64,000 nucleotides of DNA from assembly GCA_002423185.1 (NCBI GenBank), contig DIUX01000002.1, positions 567,947 to 631,946 of the forward strand, written 5' to 3'. The notes beneath the pieces were generated by a model. The model did not search any database. It was given only the letters and a program-made list of their open reading frames with translations, and had not been told where the DNA came from. Shown piece after piece: positions 35,882 through 44,429 of the stretch (position 1 is the first letter of the stretch; each line of letters begins with the position of its first letter). The translations under genes and the position numbers were made by a program. This DNA comes from Micavibrio sp. UBA6147. GTDB taxonomy: Bacteria; Pseudomonadota; Alphaproteobacteria; Micavibrionales; UBA1664.

Positions 35882-36565
35882 ATGAAAGTTTTGATTGTCG
35901 AAGACGACAAAGACGTTGGCGCCTATATCGCCAGCGGTCTCAAAGAAAACGGCCATGTCGCCGATATTGCCGATAACGGCAAGGACGGGTTGTTCATGGC
36001 GACGACCGAGGCCTATGACATGTTGATCGTTGACCGCATGTTGCCGCATCTGGACGGGCTGTCCCTCATCAAAACCCTGCGCGCCTCCGAAAACCATGTG
36101 CCGGTGATCATCCTCAGCGCCCTTGGCGATGTCGATGACCGCGTCAAAGGCTTGCGCTCCGGCGGCGATGACTACCTCGTCAAGCCCTTCGCCTTTGCCG
36201 AGCTTCTCGCCCGCATTGAGGTCTTACAGCGCCGCCAAAAAGAATTCAACGACGCCCCCGAAACAACCTTGTCGGTGGCCGATTTGACTCTTGATTTACT
36301 CGCCCGCACCGTCACCCGCGCGGGCAAGAAAATCGACATTCAATCACGCGAATTTCGCTTGTTGGAATATTTGCTCCGTAACAAAGGCAAGGTCGTCACC
36401 CGCACCATGCTGCTGGAAAATGTCTGGGACTACCATTTCGACCCGCAAACCAACGTCATCGATGTCCATATCAGCCGCCTGCGCAGCAAGATAGACAAAG
36501 ATTTCAACAGCGCCCTCATCAAAACCGTCCGCGGTGCGGGGTACATCATTGAAGATTCGGCATAG
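35882..36565 (+). CDS. OmpR-family response regulator
   Basis: A 227-residue DNA-binding response regulator. The receiver domain has the acidic pair in VLIVEDDKDV, the phospho-acceptor Asp51 in MLIVDRMLP and Lys in DDYLVKPF. The C-terminal winged helix includes KKIDIQSREFRLLEYLLRNK and NVIDVHISRLRSKIDK. GAAAGGG lies nine bases before the ATG. The sensor kinase gene starts inside its 3' end, so they are one transcript. It precedes the seven-gene lipid-type cluster and is the obvious candidate regulator. Confidence 0.94.
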   Translation: MKVLIVEDDKDVGAYIASGLKENGHVADIADNGKDGLFMATTEAYDMLIVDRMLPHLDGLSLIKTLRASENHVPVIILSALGDVDDRVKGLRSGGDDYLVKPFAFAELLARIEVLQRRQKEFNDAPETTLSVADLTLDLLARTVTRAGKKIDIQSREFRLLEYLLRNKGKVVTRTMLLENVWDYHFDPQTNVIDVHISRLRSKIDKDFNSALIKTVRGAGYIIEDSA

Positions 36566-38006
36566 ACCTTATACCAGCAGCTCCAGCTTCAAAATGGCAC
36601 TGTTTTTTACGGTGCTGTTGGGGTTGGCTGTGTCTGTGCTGGGCTATTTCAATTATTACTTCCACAAAGGCCATTACATCAGCGGCGCCGAAAACCTCAT
36701 CAACGCCGAAGTCAACCACATCATGGACATCTGGCCGCTGATCGGCGGCGAAGAAGTCCTAAGCAGCCTGATCGAAGCCAGCAAAAACCGCGGCGACAAG
36801 ATTTACGCGCTGCAAGACCTTGACGGGCATATCCTGATCGGCAATATCCGCCAAATCCCCAAAACCGTCCATTCACTCACCGAAGGGATCATCACCTTCA
36901 CCTTAACACCGGTTGCTGTGATGGGGACAAACATCAAGCCCGGAAGCTATGCCGCCAAAGTCAAAACGTTCCCCGACAACACCGCCTTGCTCGTCGGCCT
37001 GCGCATGGACGAGATCACCGCGCAATATCAATTCATGCAACTTCTGTCCGTCATCACCATCATCATCATGGTGATTGTCATTGTCACCAGTTTCGCTATC
37101 TCCACCTTCGTGGTTAACCGCACCAACCGCATCGCCGACACCGCCCGCAACATCATGGACACGGGCGATTTGTCACGCCGCATCAGCATCGATTCCAATT
37201 GGGATGATTTGAGCTTCATCGGCAATGCCCTGAACCATTTTTTGGACAGGATCGAAGGACTTGTGCGCGATGTCCGGCAAGTTTCGGACAACATCGCCCA
37301 CGACCTTCGCACGCCGCTCACACGCCTGCGCAACAAGCTTGAAAAACTCTCGCAAGACGAGCGCGTCACCCAAGACCCGAAACTTGCAGGCTATGCTCTC
37401 GGCCTGATTGACGATGCGGATCATTTGCTCGGCACCTTTAGCGCTTTGCTGCGGATCGCCAACATCGAAAGCGGCAAACAAACTTCGCATTTCGACCACA
37501 TCGACCTTGACGTTTTATTGCATGACGTCATTGAACTCTATGAAGCCTTTGCCGAAGACCGTGCCATCCGCCTTGTCTACAGCGGCACCACCGCGCCGTT
37601 TTGTTGTGACCGCAACTTGCTCTTCCAAGCCTTCGCCAATATTGCCGATAACGCCCTTAAATTCACCCCGTCCGGCGGCACAGTCACATGCCGCCTTGAA
37701 AAAACAGACAGTTTGATCACCGTCACATTCTTCGACACCGGGCAAGGCGTACCGGACGCCGAAAAAGACAAAATCTTCAACCGGTTTTACCGCGGCGACA
37801 AGAGCCGCCATTCCCCCGGAAGCGGGCTGGGGCTCAGCCTCGTCGCCGCTATTATATCCTTGCACCGCGGCCATATTTCGGTGCATGACAACCATCCCGG
37901 ATTGCGGGTAGAGGTTCGTTTGCCGATCTCGCCGCTCACCGCCTCCAAACACGCTGCTCAACAAGCAAGCCAACAAGCCGCCCAGCCAACACACCGCCCA
38001 GATTGA
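36549..38006 (+). CDS. Membrane sensor histidine kinase
   Basis: A 485-residue EnvZ/QseC-like kinase. Two membrane segments (FFTVLLGLAVSVLGYFNYYF, about 18-37; TIIIMVIVIVTSFAISTFVV, about 168-187) flank a periplasmic sensor region, followed by HAMP, the H-box DNIAHDLRTPLTRLRNKL (His about 250), N-box ADNALKFTPSGG, G1 FFDTGQGVPD and G2 PGSGLGLSLV. The C terminus is Gln/Ala-rich. The start is uncertain: TTG 36549 gives KIRHRPYTSSSSFK before the membrane segment and overlaps the regulator by 17 bases; GTG 36534 and ATG 36594 are alternatives. Signal unknown. Confidence 0.88.
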   Translation: MKIRHRPYTSSSSFKMALFFTVLLGLAVSVLGYFNYYFHKGHYISGAENLINAEVNHIMDIWPLIGGEEVLSSLIEASKNRGDKIYALQDLDGHILIGNIRQIPKTVHSLTEGIITFTLTPVAVMGTNIKPGSYAAKVKTFPDNTALLVGLRMDEITAQYQFMQLLSVITIIIMVIVIVTSFAISTFVVNRTNRIADTARNIMDTGDLSRRISIDSNWDDLSFIGNALNHFLDRIEGLVRDVRQVSDNIAHDLRTPLTRLRNKLEKLSQDERVTQDPKLAGYALGLIDDADHLLGTFSALLRIANIESGKQTSHFDHIDLDVLLHDVIELYEAFAEDRAIRLVYSGTTAPFCCDRNLLFQAFANIADNALKFTPSGGTVTCRLEKTDSLITVTFFDTGQGVPDAEKDKIFNRFYRGDKSRHSPGSGLGLSLVAAIISLHRGHISVHDNHPGLRVEVRLPISPLTASKHAAQQASQQAAQPTHRPD

Positions 38007-38018
38007 AAAAGAGTCCCA

Positions 38019-39431
38019 ATGACACACCGCCCGACCGACCCGTTCAGCGCCACCGCCGCCCCTGCCGACACCACCGCCGCCCGCCGCCCGCGTGTCGCCG
38101 TCATCGGAACGGGAATTTCCGGCATGGGCGCGGCCTATTTGCTGCATACCGCCACAACGGATACGGGCGCGCCGCGCTTTGATGTCACGATCTATGAAAA
38201 AAACGCCTATATCGGCGGACACAGCCGCACGATTGATGTGCCGGTGACGCGCCAACAAGCCCCCGAAAAACAAGCGCTCGACACAGGCTTCATCGTCCTC
38301 AACGACCGCAATTACCCGAACTTGCTCGGCCTGTTCCGTCATTTAGGGGTCGCGATAGAAAAAAGCGACATGTCCTTTGGCGCCCGCATCGACAGCGCCG
38401 CCACCTCCGCCCAAGGCACCCCCCGAAGCACCCCCCTAGAATACGGCAGCAAAAACCTCTTTGCGCAAAAATCCAACCTGTTCAGGCCTAAATTCTGGGG
38501 CATGATTGTTGATATCTTGCGGTTCAACCGCAGCGCCGGAAAAATCCTCAAAGACGCCGAAAAAGACCCCTCCTTGCACAATAAAACCATGGGGCAATAT
38601 ATCAAAGACCTCGATATGGGCGAGTGGTTCCGCGATTATTACCTCCTCGCGATGGGCGCGGCGATCTGGAGCTGCCCCGCCAAAACCATGCTTGATTTTC
38701 CCGCCACAACCTTCATTCGTTTTTTCGAAAATCATGGTTTGCTCACCATAAACGGCCACCCGCAATGGTACACCGTTACAGGCGGGAGCCGTTCATACGT
38801 CGCCAAGCTCACTGCCGCGTATAAAGGACATATCCGCCTGAATTGCGGCGTTGTGTCGGTTGCGCAGGCCAAAGACGGCACTAAAATCCTGCACGACTCC
38901 CAAGGCAATGAAAGCATCTATGACCTTGTCGTCTTCGCCTGTCACGCCGACGAAGCCCTCGCCATGATCGCCGAACCGGACGCCAGCGAACAAAGCGTTC
39001 TCGGCGCGTTTCGATACCAAGAAAACCGCGTGGTCGTCCACACTGATGCCTCCTTCATGCCGCGCAACAAGGGCGCGTGGGCGAGCTGGGTTTACCTTTC
39101 GGATGACAGCAACGCTGCCCGTAAATCATCCACCGTATCGCTCAGTTACTGGATGAATAATTTACAAAATTTCACCAGCCACGACCCCGTTTTGGTAACA
39201 CTGAACCCCCATCGCGAACCGCGCAAAAACACGGTCTTAGACGAACACGTTTTCTCACACCCCGTCTTTGACCGCGCCGCCATTGCCGCGCAAGGCAAGA
39301 TTGCCGCGCTTCAAGGGCATAACGGGTTTTATTATTGCGGTGCCTACCAACAATACGGATTCCACGAAGACGGAATCCTCAGTGCCGTACGCATGGCTGC
39401 AACAATGGGAATCACCCCGCCATGGGCATAA
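38019..39431 (+). CDS. FAD-dependent oxidoreductase (COG2907-like, amine-oxidase fold)
   Basis: A 470-residue flavoprotein. The dinucleotide-binding motif is VAVIGTGISGMGAAYLLHTA (Gly30-Gly35), followed by IYEKNAYIGGHSRTID, typical of amine-oxidase/desaturase-like enzymes. The C-terminal FAD motif region is GFYYCGAYQQYGFHEDGILS. The family is associated with fatty-acid modification: in Rhodobacter a relative in an RpoE-controlled operon is linked to furan fatty acid synthesis. It starts 12 bases after the kinase and overlaps the DUF1365 gene by 10 bases. Substrate inferred from context. Confidence 0.87.
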   Translation: MTHRPTDPFSATAAPADTTAARRPRVAVIGTGISGMGAAYLLHTATTDTGAPRFDVTIYEKNAYIGGHSRTIDVPVTRQQAPEKQALDTGFIVLNDRNYPNLLGLFRHLGVAIEKSDMSFGARIDSAATSAQGTPRSTPLEYGSKNLFAQKSNLFRPKFWGMIVDILRFNRSAGKILKDAEKDPSLHNKTMGQYIKDLDMGEWFRDYYLLAMGAAIWSCPAKTMLDFPATTFIRFFENHGLLTINGHPQWYTVTGGSRSYVAKLTAAYKGHIRLNCGVVSVAQAKDGTKILHDSQGNESIYDLVVFACHADEALAMIAEPDASEQSVLGAFRYQENRVVVHTDASFMPRNKGAWASWVYLSDDSNAARKSSTVSLSYWMNNLQNFTSHDPVLVTLNPHREPRKNTVLDEHVFSHPVFDRAAIAAQGKIAALQGHNGFYYCGAYQQYGFHEDGILSAVRMAATMGITPPWA

Positions 39432-40309
39432 CGCACCCGCACAACAACAGTGACAATAATTCACCCGAAGACCACGCCGCCGTGCTGGACGGGCAAACCC
39501 CGTTATTATTCGATTCAAAGACCATGCATAAGCGCCTCTTCCCCCGCCAGAACGGGTTCACATACGGGCTTTACTACCTGATGACCCCGCTGGGCGCGAT
39601 TGAAAAACTCGCCGATGGGATTCGTGTCGGGGTTAACAAGGCGGGATTCTTGAGCTTTCAATCCCGCGACCACGGCGACCGCGATGGCTCCGATCTGCAA
39701 ATCTGGATTGACCGCGCCTTAACCCAATACGGGTTAAAGGATGTGTGCGATGGTGCGGTCTATTTGATGACCTTGCCGCGCGTTTTGGGCTATGTCTTCA
39801 ACCCCGTCAGTTTCTGGTTCTGCCTTGACCGACAAGGCGGCTTGCGGGCGGTGCTGTGCGAGGTGAACAACACTTTCGGCGAAACACACAGCTATCTCTG
39901 CGCCCATGATGACGGGCGCGTCATTGACCGTGCGGACACCATGACCGCCGACAAGGTTTTTCACGTTTCCCCGTTTTTGGAGCGCGAGGGGCATTACACT
40001 TTCCGTTTTGACTTGCGCTCCGATAAGGCTGGCATTTGGATTGATTTTTACGACAAGGACGGGCGCAAAAAACTGCTCACCGCGCTCACCGGCGCTTTCA
40101 TCCCCTATTCCCGAAAATCAATCGCCCGCATGACGGCGCGCTATCCGCTGATAACACTCAAGGCCATCGGCCTTATTCATTGGCAGGCCGTGAAATTATT
40201 GGTAAAAACCATTCGATATGTGCCAAAACCGGATCAGAAAACCGAGCGACTGACGCGCAGTGACAAGCAATCGCAAAACCCGAATAAAGGCAAGCTTACG
40301 AAAAATTAA
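39422..40309 (+). CDS. DUF1365 family protein
   Basis: A 295-residue protein of the DUF1365 family, almost always encoded next to a COG2907 oxidoreductase and a cyclopropane-synthase-like methyltransferase. Recognisable pieces are HKRLFPRQNGFTYGLYYLM, VYLMTLPRVLGYVFNPVSFW, CEVNNTFGETHSYL and KVFHVSPFLEREGHYTF. Its biochemical role is not established; an accessory part in lipid modification is inferred from its constant neighbours. The ATG at 39422 overlaps the preceding gene by 10 bases, indicating translational coupling. Confidence 0.88.
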   Translation: MGITHPHNNSDNNSPEDHAAVLDGQTPLLFDSKTMHKRLFPRQNGFTYGLYYLMTPLGAIEKLADGIRVGVNKAGFLSFQSRDHGDRDGSDLQIWIDRALTQYGLKDVCDGAVYLMTLPRVLGYVFNPVSFWFCLDRQGGLRAVLCEVNNTFGETHSYLCAHDDGRVIDRADTMTADKVFHVSPFLEREGHYTFRFDLRSDKAGIWIDFYDKDGRKKLLTALTGAFIPYSRKSIARMTARYPLITLKAIGLIHWQAVKLLVKTIRYVPKPDQKTERLTRSDKQSQNPNKGKLTKN

Positions 40310-40383
40310 TAGCGCCGTAAGCACACGGTTATACAAGACCTGTTATACATATGGGCAACATTGCTCATCAAGGAAACGACCAC

Positions 40384-41553
40384 ATGTTCAAAGCCGCTAT
40401 CTCAAACAAGTTTTTCAAGGCACTCGATTGTCTGGAATATGGCCGCCTCAACCTCGTCACGCCCGAAGGGCGCCAAATGGTGTTTGAAGGGCGCAATCCG
40501 GGGGTCAATGCCGACATCAACCTGACGGATTGGCGCGTTGTGTCCAACCTTGCGGCGCAGGGCGATGTCGCCTTTGCCGATGATTACCGCAGCGGCCTAT
40601 GGGACACGTCAAACCTCACCAATCTTTTGCTGCTTGGTTTGCAAAACGATTCACGATTGAACGATTTTTTATTCGGGGGCAAGCTTTCGCACATCATGGC
40701 GCGACTGGTGTACATGATGCGCCTCAACACCTTGAAGGGGAGCCGCCGCAACATTCATGCCCATTATGACCTTGGCAACGATTTTTACGCCTTGTGGCTT
40801 GACTCCGGCATGACCTATTCCTCCGCCCTGTATCACAGCGAGAGCGACACGCTGGAACAGGCGCAAAACAACAAGTATGACCGCATCCTTGACCGGCTTG
40901 ACCCATCGGGGCGGGGCAACGGCTCATTGCTAGAGATCGGCAGTGGCTGGGGCGGGTTTGCAGAGCGTGCCATGGGGCGCGGCGACTACGACATACGCGG
41001 CCTGACCTTGTCCACAGAACAACTGGACTTTGCCAGACAACGCCTTGGCAACCGTGCCGATTTCGCCTTACAAGATTACCGCCTTGAAAAGGGCAAATTC
41101 GACCATATTGTGTCCATCGAGATGTTCGAAGCCGTGGGCGAGCGCTTTTGGCCAGCCTATTTCAAGCAAATCGCTCAGACCCTGAACACCAAAGGCCGCG
41201 CCGTTATCCAGACCATCACCATCGGCGAACAATATTTTGACCGCTATCGCCGCAGCGGCGACATGATCCGCAGCTTTATCTTCCCTGGCGGCATGTTGCC
41301 GACCCCGACGCGCTTCTATGCCGAGGCGCAAAAAGCTGGCCTGCGCGTACAAGACACTTTCTTCTTCGGGCATGATTACGCCCACACCCTTGAATCTTGG
41401 TTGCACCGCTTTGACGACCAAACACACGCCGTCAAGGCTCTTGGCTTTGATGACCGGTTCATCCGCCTATGGCGTTTTTATCTGGCGGCCTGCATCGCCG
41501 GATTCCGCTCCGGCCGCACCGATGTTATGCAAGTGGAGTTGGCGCATGAATAG
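40384..41553 (+). CDS. Cyclopropane-fatty-acid-synthase-like SAM methyltransferase
   Basis: A 389-residue lipid methyltransferase. The Cfa signature NIHAHYDLGNDFYALWLDSG, then MTYSSALYHSESDTLEQAQ, SAM motif I LLEIGSGWGGFAERAM, GLTLSTEQLDFARQRL and FDHIVSIEMFEAVGE are present, as is FIFPGGMLPTPTRF. Such enzymes add a methylene or methyl group to cis double bonds of membrane fatty acids. In this gene set the product may be a methylated or furan fatty acid rather than a simple cyclopropane. ATG 40384 has AAGGA at good spacing and is preferred to 40351. Confidence 0.93.
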   Translation: MFKAAISNKFFKALDCLEYGRLNLVTPEGRQMVFEGRNPGVNADINLTDWRVVSNLAAQGDVAFADDYRSGLWDTSNLTNLLLLGLQNDSRLNDFLFGGKLSHIMARLVYMMRLNTLKGSRRNIHAHYDLGNDFYALWLDSGMTYSSALYHSESDTLEQAQNNKYDRILDRLDPSGRGNGSLLEIGSGWGGFAERAMGRGDYDIRGLTLSTEQLDFARQRLGNRADFALQDYRLEKGKFDHIVSIEMFEAVGERFWPAYFKQIAQTLNTKGRAVIQTITIGEQYFDRYRRSGDMIRSFIFPGGMLPTPTRFYAEAQKAGLRVQDTFFFGHDYAHTLESWLHRFDDQTHAVKALGFDDRFIRLWRFYLAACIAGFRSGRTDVMQVELAHE

Positions 41554-42181
41554 ACTGGGTTTGCGCATGATGATGGGGATGGCTTTGGTCGCGGTCTTAA
41601 TCGCGTCCTTATTCCTGTTTGTCGGCGCGAACAAAGCCGCGGCGAATCCGGACACGCCAGTGAGCGAAGCCACGCCTGCCACGCCTGTGAGTGAAGCCGC
41701 CCCAAAATCCGGTCGATCATCCATTCCGTCCTACATGCAAGACCACATCCCAAGCCCCGCCGAAGTCGGCAACGGGCTTTACAGCTTTTTATTCATGGAC
41801 ATCTACAACGCCCGCCTCATTGCCCCGCATGGCGAATATGATGCAAACAAGCCCTTTGCCTTGAGCCTGACCTATCTCAGGTCTTTTAAGGGCAGCGCGA
41901 TTGCCAAGGAATCCGTCAAGCAAATGCGCGGGCAAGGCTTTGATGACACCATCAAATCTGCCGCTTGGTATACGCTTATGAACGATATTTTTCCGAACGT
42001 CCACGCCGGCGACACCATAACAGGCATTGCCACGGCGGACAAAAAAACCGCTTTTTTCCTTAACGGCGAAGAAATCGGCACCATAAACGACCCCGAATTT
42101 ACCGACCGTTTCTTCGGCATCTGGCTTTCAAGTGACACGAGTGCGCCGCAACTGCGTTCAGAATTGCTGGCGACACGATGA
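41546..42181 (+). CDS. Chalcone isomerase-like exported protein
   Basis: A 211-residue protein with a signal peptide/anchor (MMMGMALVAVLIASLFLFVG) and a low-complexity spacer containing a twice-repeated PVSEA(T/A)P. The body (VGNGLYSFLFMDIYNARLIA, FALSLTYLRSFKGSAIAKES, EEIGTINDPEFTDRFFGIWL) matches the chalcone-isomerase-like domain found next to cfa-type methyltransferases. It starts 8 bases inside the preceding gene. Function is unknown; a periplasmic fatty-acid-binding role has been suggested for the fold, and that is inference here. Confidence 0.8.
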   Translation: MNRLGLRMMMGMALVAVLIASLFLFVGANKAAANPDTPVSEATPATPVSEAAPKSGRSSIPSYMQDHIPSPAEVGNGLYSFLFMDIYNARLIAPHGEYDANKPFALSLTYLRSFKGSAIAKESVKQMRGQGFDDTIKSAAWYTLMNDIFPNVHAGDTITGIATADKKTAFFLNGEEIGTINDPEFTDRFFGIWLSSDTSAPQLRSELLATR

Positions 42182-43794
42182 CATCACGCCCCCCCATTAC
42201 TCCGACAGGTACTCCCACTGGCGCACCCTCGAGGGCGACCGCATCCAAACCGGCGCCCTCCCTCGCCTCCACTGGTGCCGCAACCGACATGCCGCAATCC
42301 CTGTGCGGAAAATCCTTGCTGTGCTACAGTATTTTGGCGCTGCCGCTGGCTTTTATCGGGCTGCCGCTTTATATCCACGCGCCTGATTTTTACGCAACGG
42401 ATGGCGGGTTGTCACTCGCCGTGATTGGTTTTCTCGTTTTTATCGTGCGCCTTTTGGACGCCTTGCAAGACCCGCTCTTCGGAATGCTCAGCGACCGCTA
42501 CCCCCGCGCCCGAACTCCCCTGATGGCGCTGGCGATCCTCGTTTTGGCGGGTGCTTTTTTCTGTTTGTTTGCACCGCCCATTCCAAGTGCGGAATGCACC
42601 GAACAAACGCTCATCGCGACCGTCTGGTTCTTCGTGACGTTGCTCCTTGCAACCTCGGCCTTCAGCTTCCTACAAATTAACCATAATGCGCTGGGGAGTC
42701 TTTGGTCGAAAAACACCTTTCACAAAACAAAAATCACCGCCGCCCGCGAAGCCATGACCATGATCGGCCTTCTCGCCGGTGCGGCATTGCCGGCGGTGTT
42801 AATGTTGTTCATGGACAAACAACAGGCCTTCATCGCCTATGGGTGGATTTTTGCCGGATTGGCGGGTGTTGCCGGAACGATTTTCTTGGTCTGGACCCGC
42901 CGCACCCCAAGCATGGCAAGGGCTTGCGGCCTCGGCGACCACGAAGCAAACTATACCGAAGACGGAGCAAACACCCAAGCCGCCGCAGGTGCGGCGGACT
43001 TCTCCGGACAAACAGCGGACAACACGGAATCCTCCAAACCCAAAAAGCTGCAAAACCAGAGATTCCAAAGCCTCCATGAAGTGATCCGGCCTTTAAACAC
43101 ACACTACCGGACTTTCTTCGTTTTATACCTGATCTCGATGCTGGCCTCCGCTTTGCCGGCGGTTTTGGTCGTGTTTTTCATTCGCGATGTTGTCGGCGCC
43201 GAACAATATATGGGGTTCTTCCTCGCCATTTACTTCTTGTCCGGCGCCATGATGTTGCCGTTTTGGACGTATCTGGCGAAAATGGTGGGCAAGGAAAAAG
43301 CTTGGTTTTGTGCCATGATCCTCGCCATTATTTCGTTTATATGGGCGTTTTTCATCGGGGAAGGCGACATCATGTCTTACGCCTTTATCTGTTTCTTCTC
43401 CGGCGCAGCCTTGGGCGCAGAGCTTGCCTTACCGCCCTCAATCTTGTCGGATTACATTGACCGCGCGGGCGAAGACCGCCACTCGGCGAAGAATTTTGCG
43501 CTGATGACCTTTTTGTCCAAACTTTCCATCGCGCTTGCCAGCGTTCTGGCCTTCGCCGTTTTGCATTTTTCCGGTTTTATGCCGGCGCAAGACAATGCGG
43601 CAACGGCACTGTTTTCACTCGGTCTTGTTTACGCCGTCGTGCCGTGCGTATTCAAAGCAGCGGCGGCCGGCCTGTTATGGCGATGGATTCATGCGCCAAC
43701 AAACACCACATTGAAAGGGTTACATTCCGATGAAAAATCTCTTCACACTCCTAACGTGCATGGGGGCGCTTCTGATGTTGAACGGATGCAGTAG
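42178..43794 (+). CDS. MFS transporter (GPH/COG2211 type)
   Basis: A 538-residue polytopic membrane protein with about 12 hydrophobic segments (for example ILALPLAFIGLPLYIH, PLMALAILVLAGAFFCLFA, FVLYLISMLASALPAVLVVF). The motif FLVFIVRLLDALQDPLFGML matches the glycoside-pentoside-hexuronide type MFS. A cytoplasmic loop of about 60 residues (AAAGAADFSGQTADNTES) separates the halves. It overlaps the chalcone-isomerase-like gene by ATGA and the DUF3833 gene by 65 bases, so expression is tightly linked. The cargo is unknown; lipid-related by context. Confidence 0.87.
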   Translation: MTSRPPITPTGTPTGAPSRATASKPAPSLASTGAATDMPQSLCGKSLLCYSILALPLAFIGLPLYIHAPDFYATDGGLSLAVIGFLVFIVRLLDALQDPLFGMLSDRYPRARTPLMALAILVLAGAFFCLFAPPIPSAECTEQTLIATVWFFVTLLLATSAFSFLQINHNALGSLWSKNTFHKTKITAAREAMTMIGLLAGAALPAVLMLFMDKQQAFIAYGWIFAGLAGVAGTIFLVWTRRTPSMARACGLGDHEANYTEDGANTQAAAGAADFSGQTADNTESSKPKKLQNQRFQSLHEVIRPLNTHYRTFFVLYLISMLASALPAVLVVFFIRDVVGAEQYMGFFLAIYFLSGAMMLPFWTYLAKMVGKEKAWFCAMILAIISFIWAFFIGEGDIMSYAFICFFSGAALGAELALPPSILSDYIDRAGEDRHSAKNFALMTFLSKLSIALASVLAFAVLHFSGFMPAQDNAATALFSLGLVYAVVPCVFKAAAAGLLWRWIHAPTNTTLKGLHSDEKSLHTPNVHGGASDVERMQ

Positions 43795-44266
43795 CAAAAA
43801 CGCGCTTGCCCCCTATGAGGGCCAACAACCCGCCATGAATATCGCCAGTTTCTTTGACGGGCCAATCAAGGCTTGGGGACTCGTCCAAAACCGCAAAGGC
43901 GTTGTTGTGACGCGTTTTGACGTCGATATGGTTGGACGATGGGATGGCGACACGGGCGTTTTGGAAGAAGAGTTTCGTTACTATGACGGCACCGTTCAAA
44001 ACCGCGTTTGGACATTGACGAAGTCAGGGGAATCAGAAATTATCGGCACCGCCGGCGACATTATCGGACAAGCGCTTGGCGAACAACGCGGCAACGCCTT
44101 CCGTTTTGCCTATACAATGGATATTCCGGTGGACGGCACGACGTATCGTGTTAAACTCGATGACTGGATGTGGATGATGAATGACGGTGTTTTGATCAAC
44201 CGATCCTATATCAAGAAATTCGGGTTTACCGTGGCGGAGTTAACAGTTTTTATGCAAAAACAATAG
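43730..44266 (+). CDS. DUF3833 lipoprotein
   Basis: A 178-residue protein with lipobox LMLNGCSS (Cys20). The body YEGQQPAMNIASFFDGPIKA, WGLVQNRKGVVVTRFDVDM and RFAYTMDIPVDGTTYRVKLD matches the DUF3833 family, which occurs with COG2907/DUF1365/cfa genes. Its start lies inside the 3' end of the MFS gene in another frame (65-base overlap), which is unusually long. Function not established; probably lipocalin-like lipid handling at the envelope. Confidence 0.87.
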   Translation: MKNLFTLLTCMGALLMLNGCSSKNALAPYEGQQPAMNIASFFDGPIKAWGLVQNRKGVVVTRFDVDMVGRWDGDTGVLEEEFRYYDGTVQNRVWTLTKSGESEIIGTAGDIIGQALGEQRGNAFRFAYTMDIPVDGTTYRVKLDDWMWMMNDGVLINRSYIKKFGFTVAELTVFMQKQ

Positions 44267-44284
44267 TCCCCGTATTAGCCCAAA

Positions 44285-44319
44285 GTAAAACTCCCCAGTA
44301 AACTCCGGTGTAGAACTCC
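44285..44319. repeat. Three imperfect direct repeats upstream of the SDR gene
   Basis: GTAAAACTCC (44285), GTAAACTCC (44298) and GTAGAACTCC (44310) occur with 12-13 base periodicity in the only sizeable gap of this cluster, about 110 bases before the SDR start. They may be binding sites for a regulator; this is inference from spacing alone. Confidence 0.35.
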
Positions 44320-44429
44320 TGTTTAACTGCTCGACACAAGGTGCGCCCCATAATACGCGCCCCCTCGGGGGAACTTATGGACGCCGCTCAGCGTTTGACG
44401 CATAACAAAGACACATTATATGGAAAAGA

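Noticed and set aside
37515..38342. Minus-strand open frame of 275 codons opposite the histidine kinase
   Set aside because: Antisense to the kinase ATPase domain and the flavoprotein start; Gly/Val/Asp-rich shadow translation.
44360..44375. CCCCCTCGGGGG hairpin as a terminator before the SDR gene
   Set aside because: Stem is short with a two-base loop and has no T tract.
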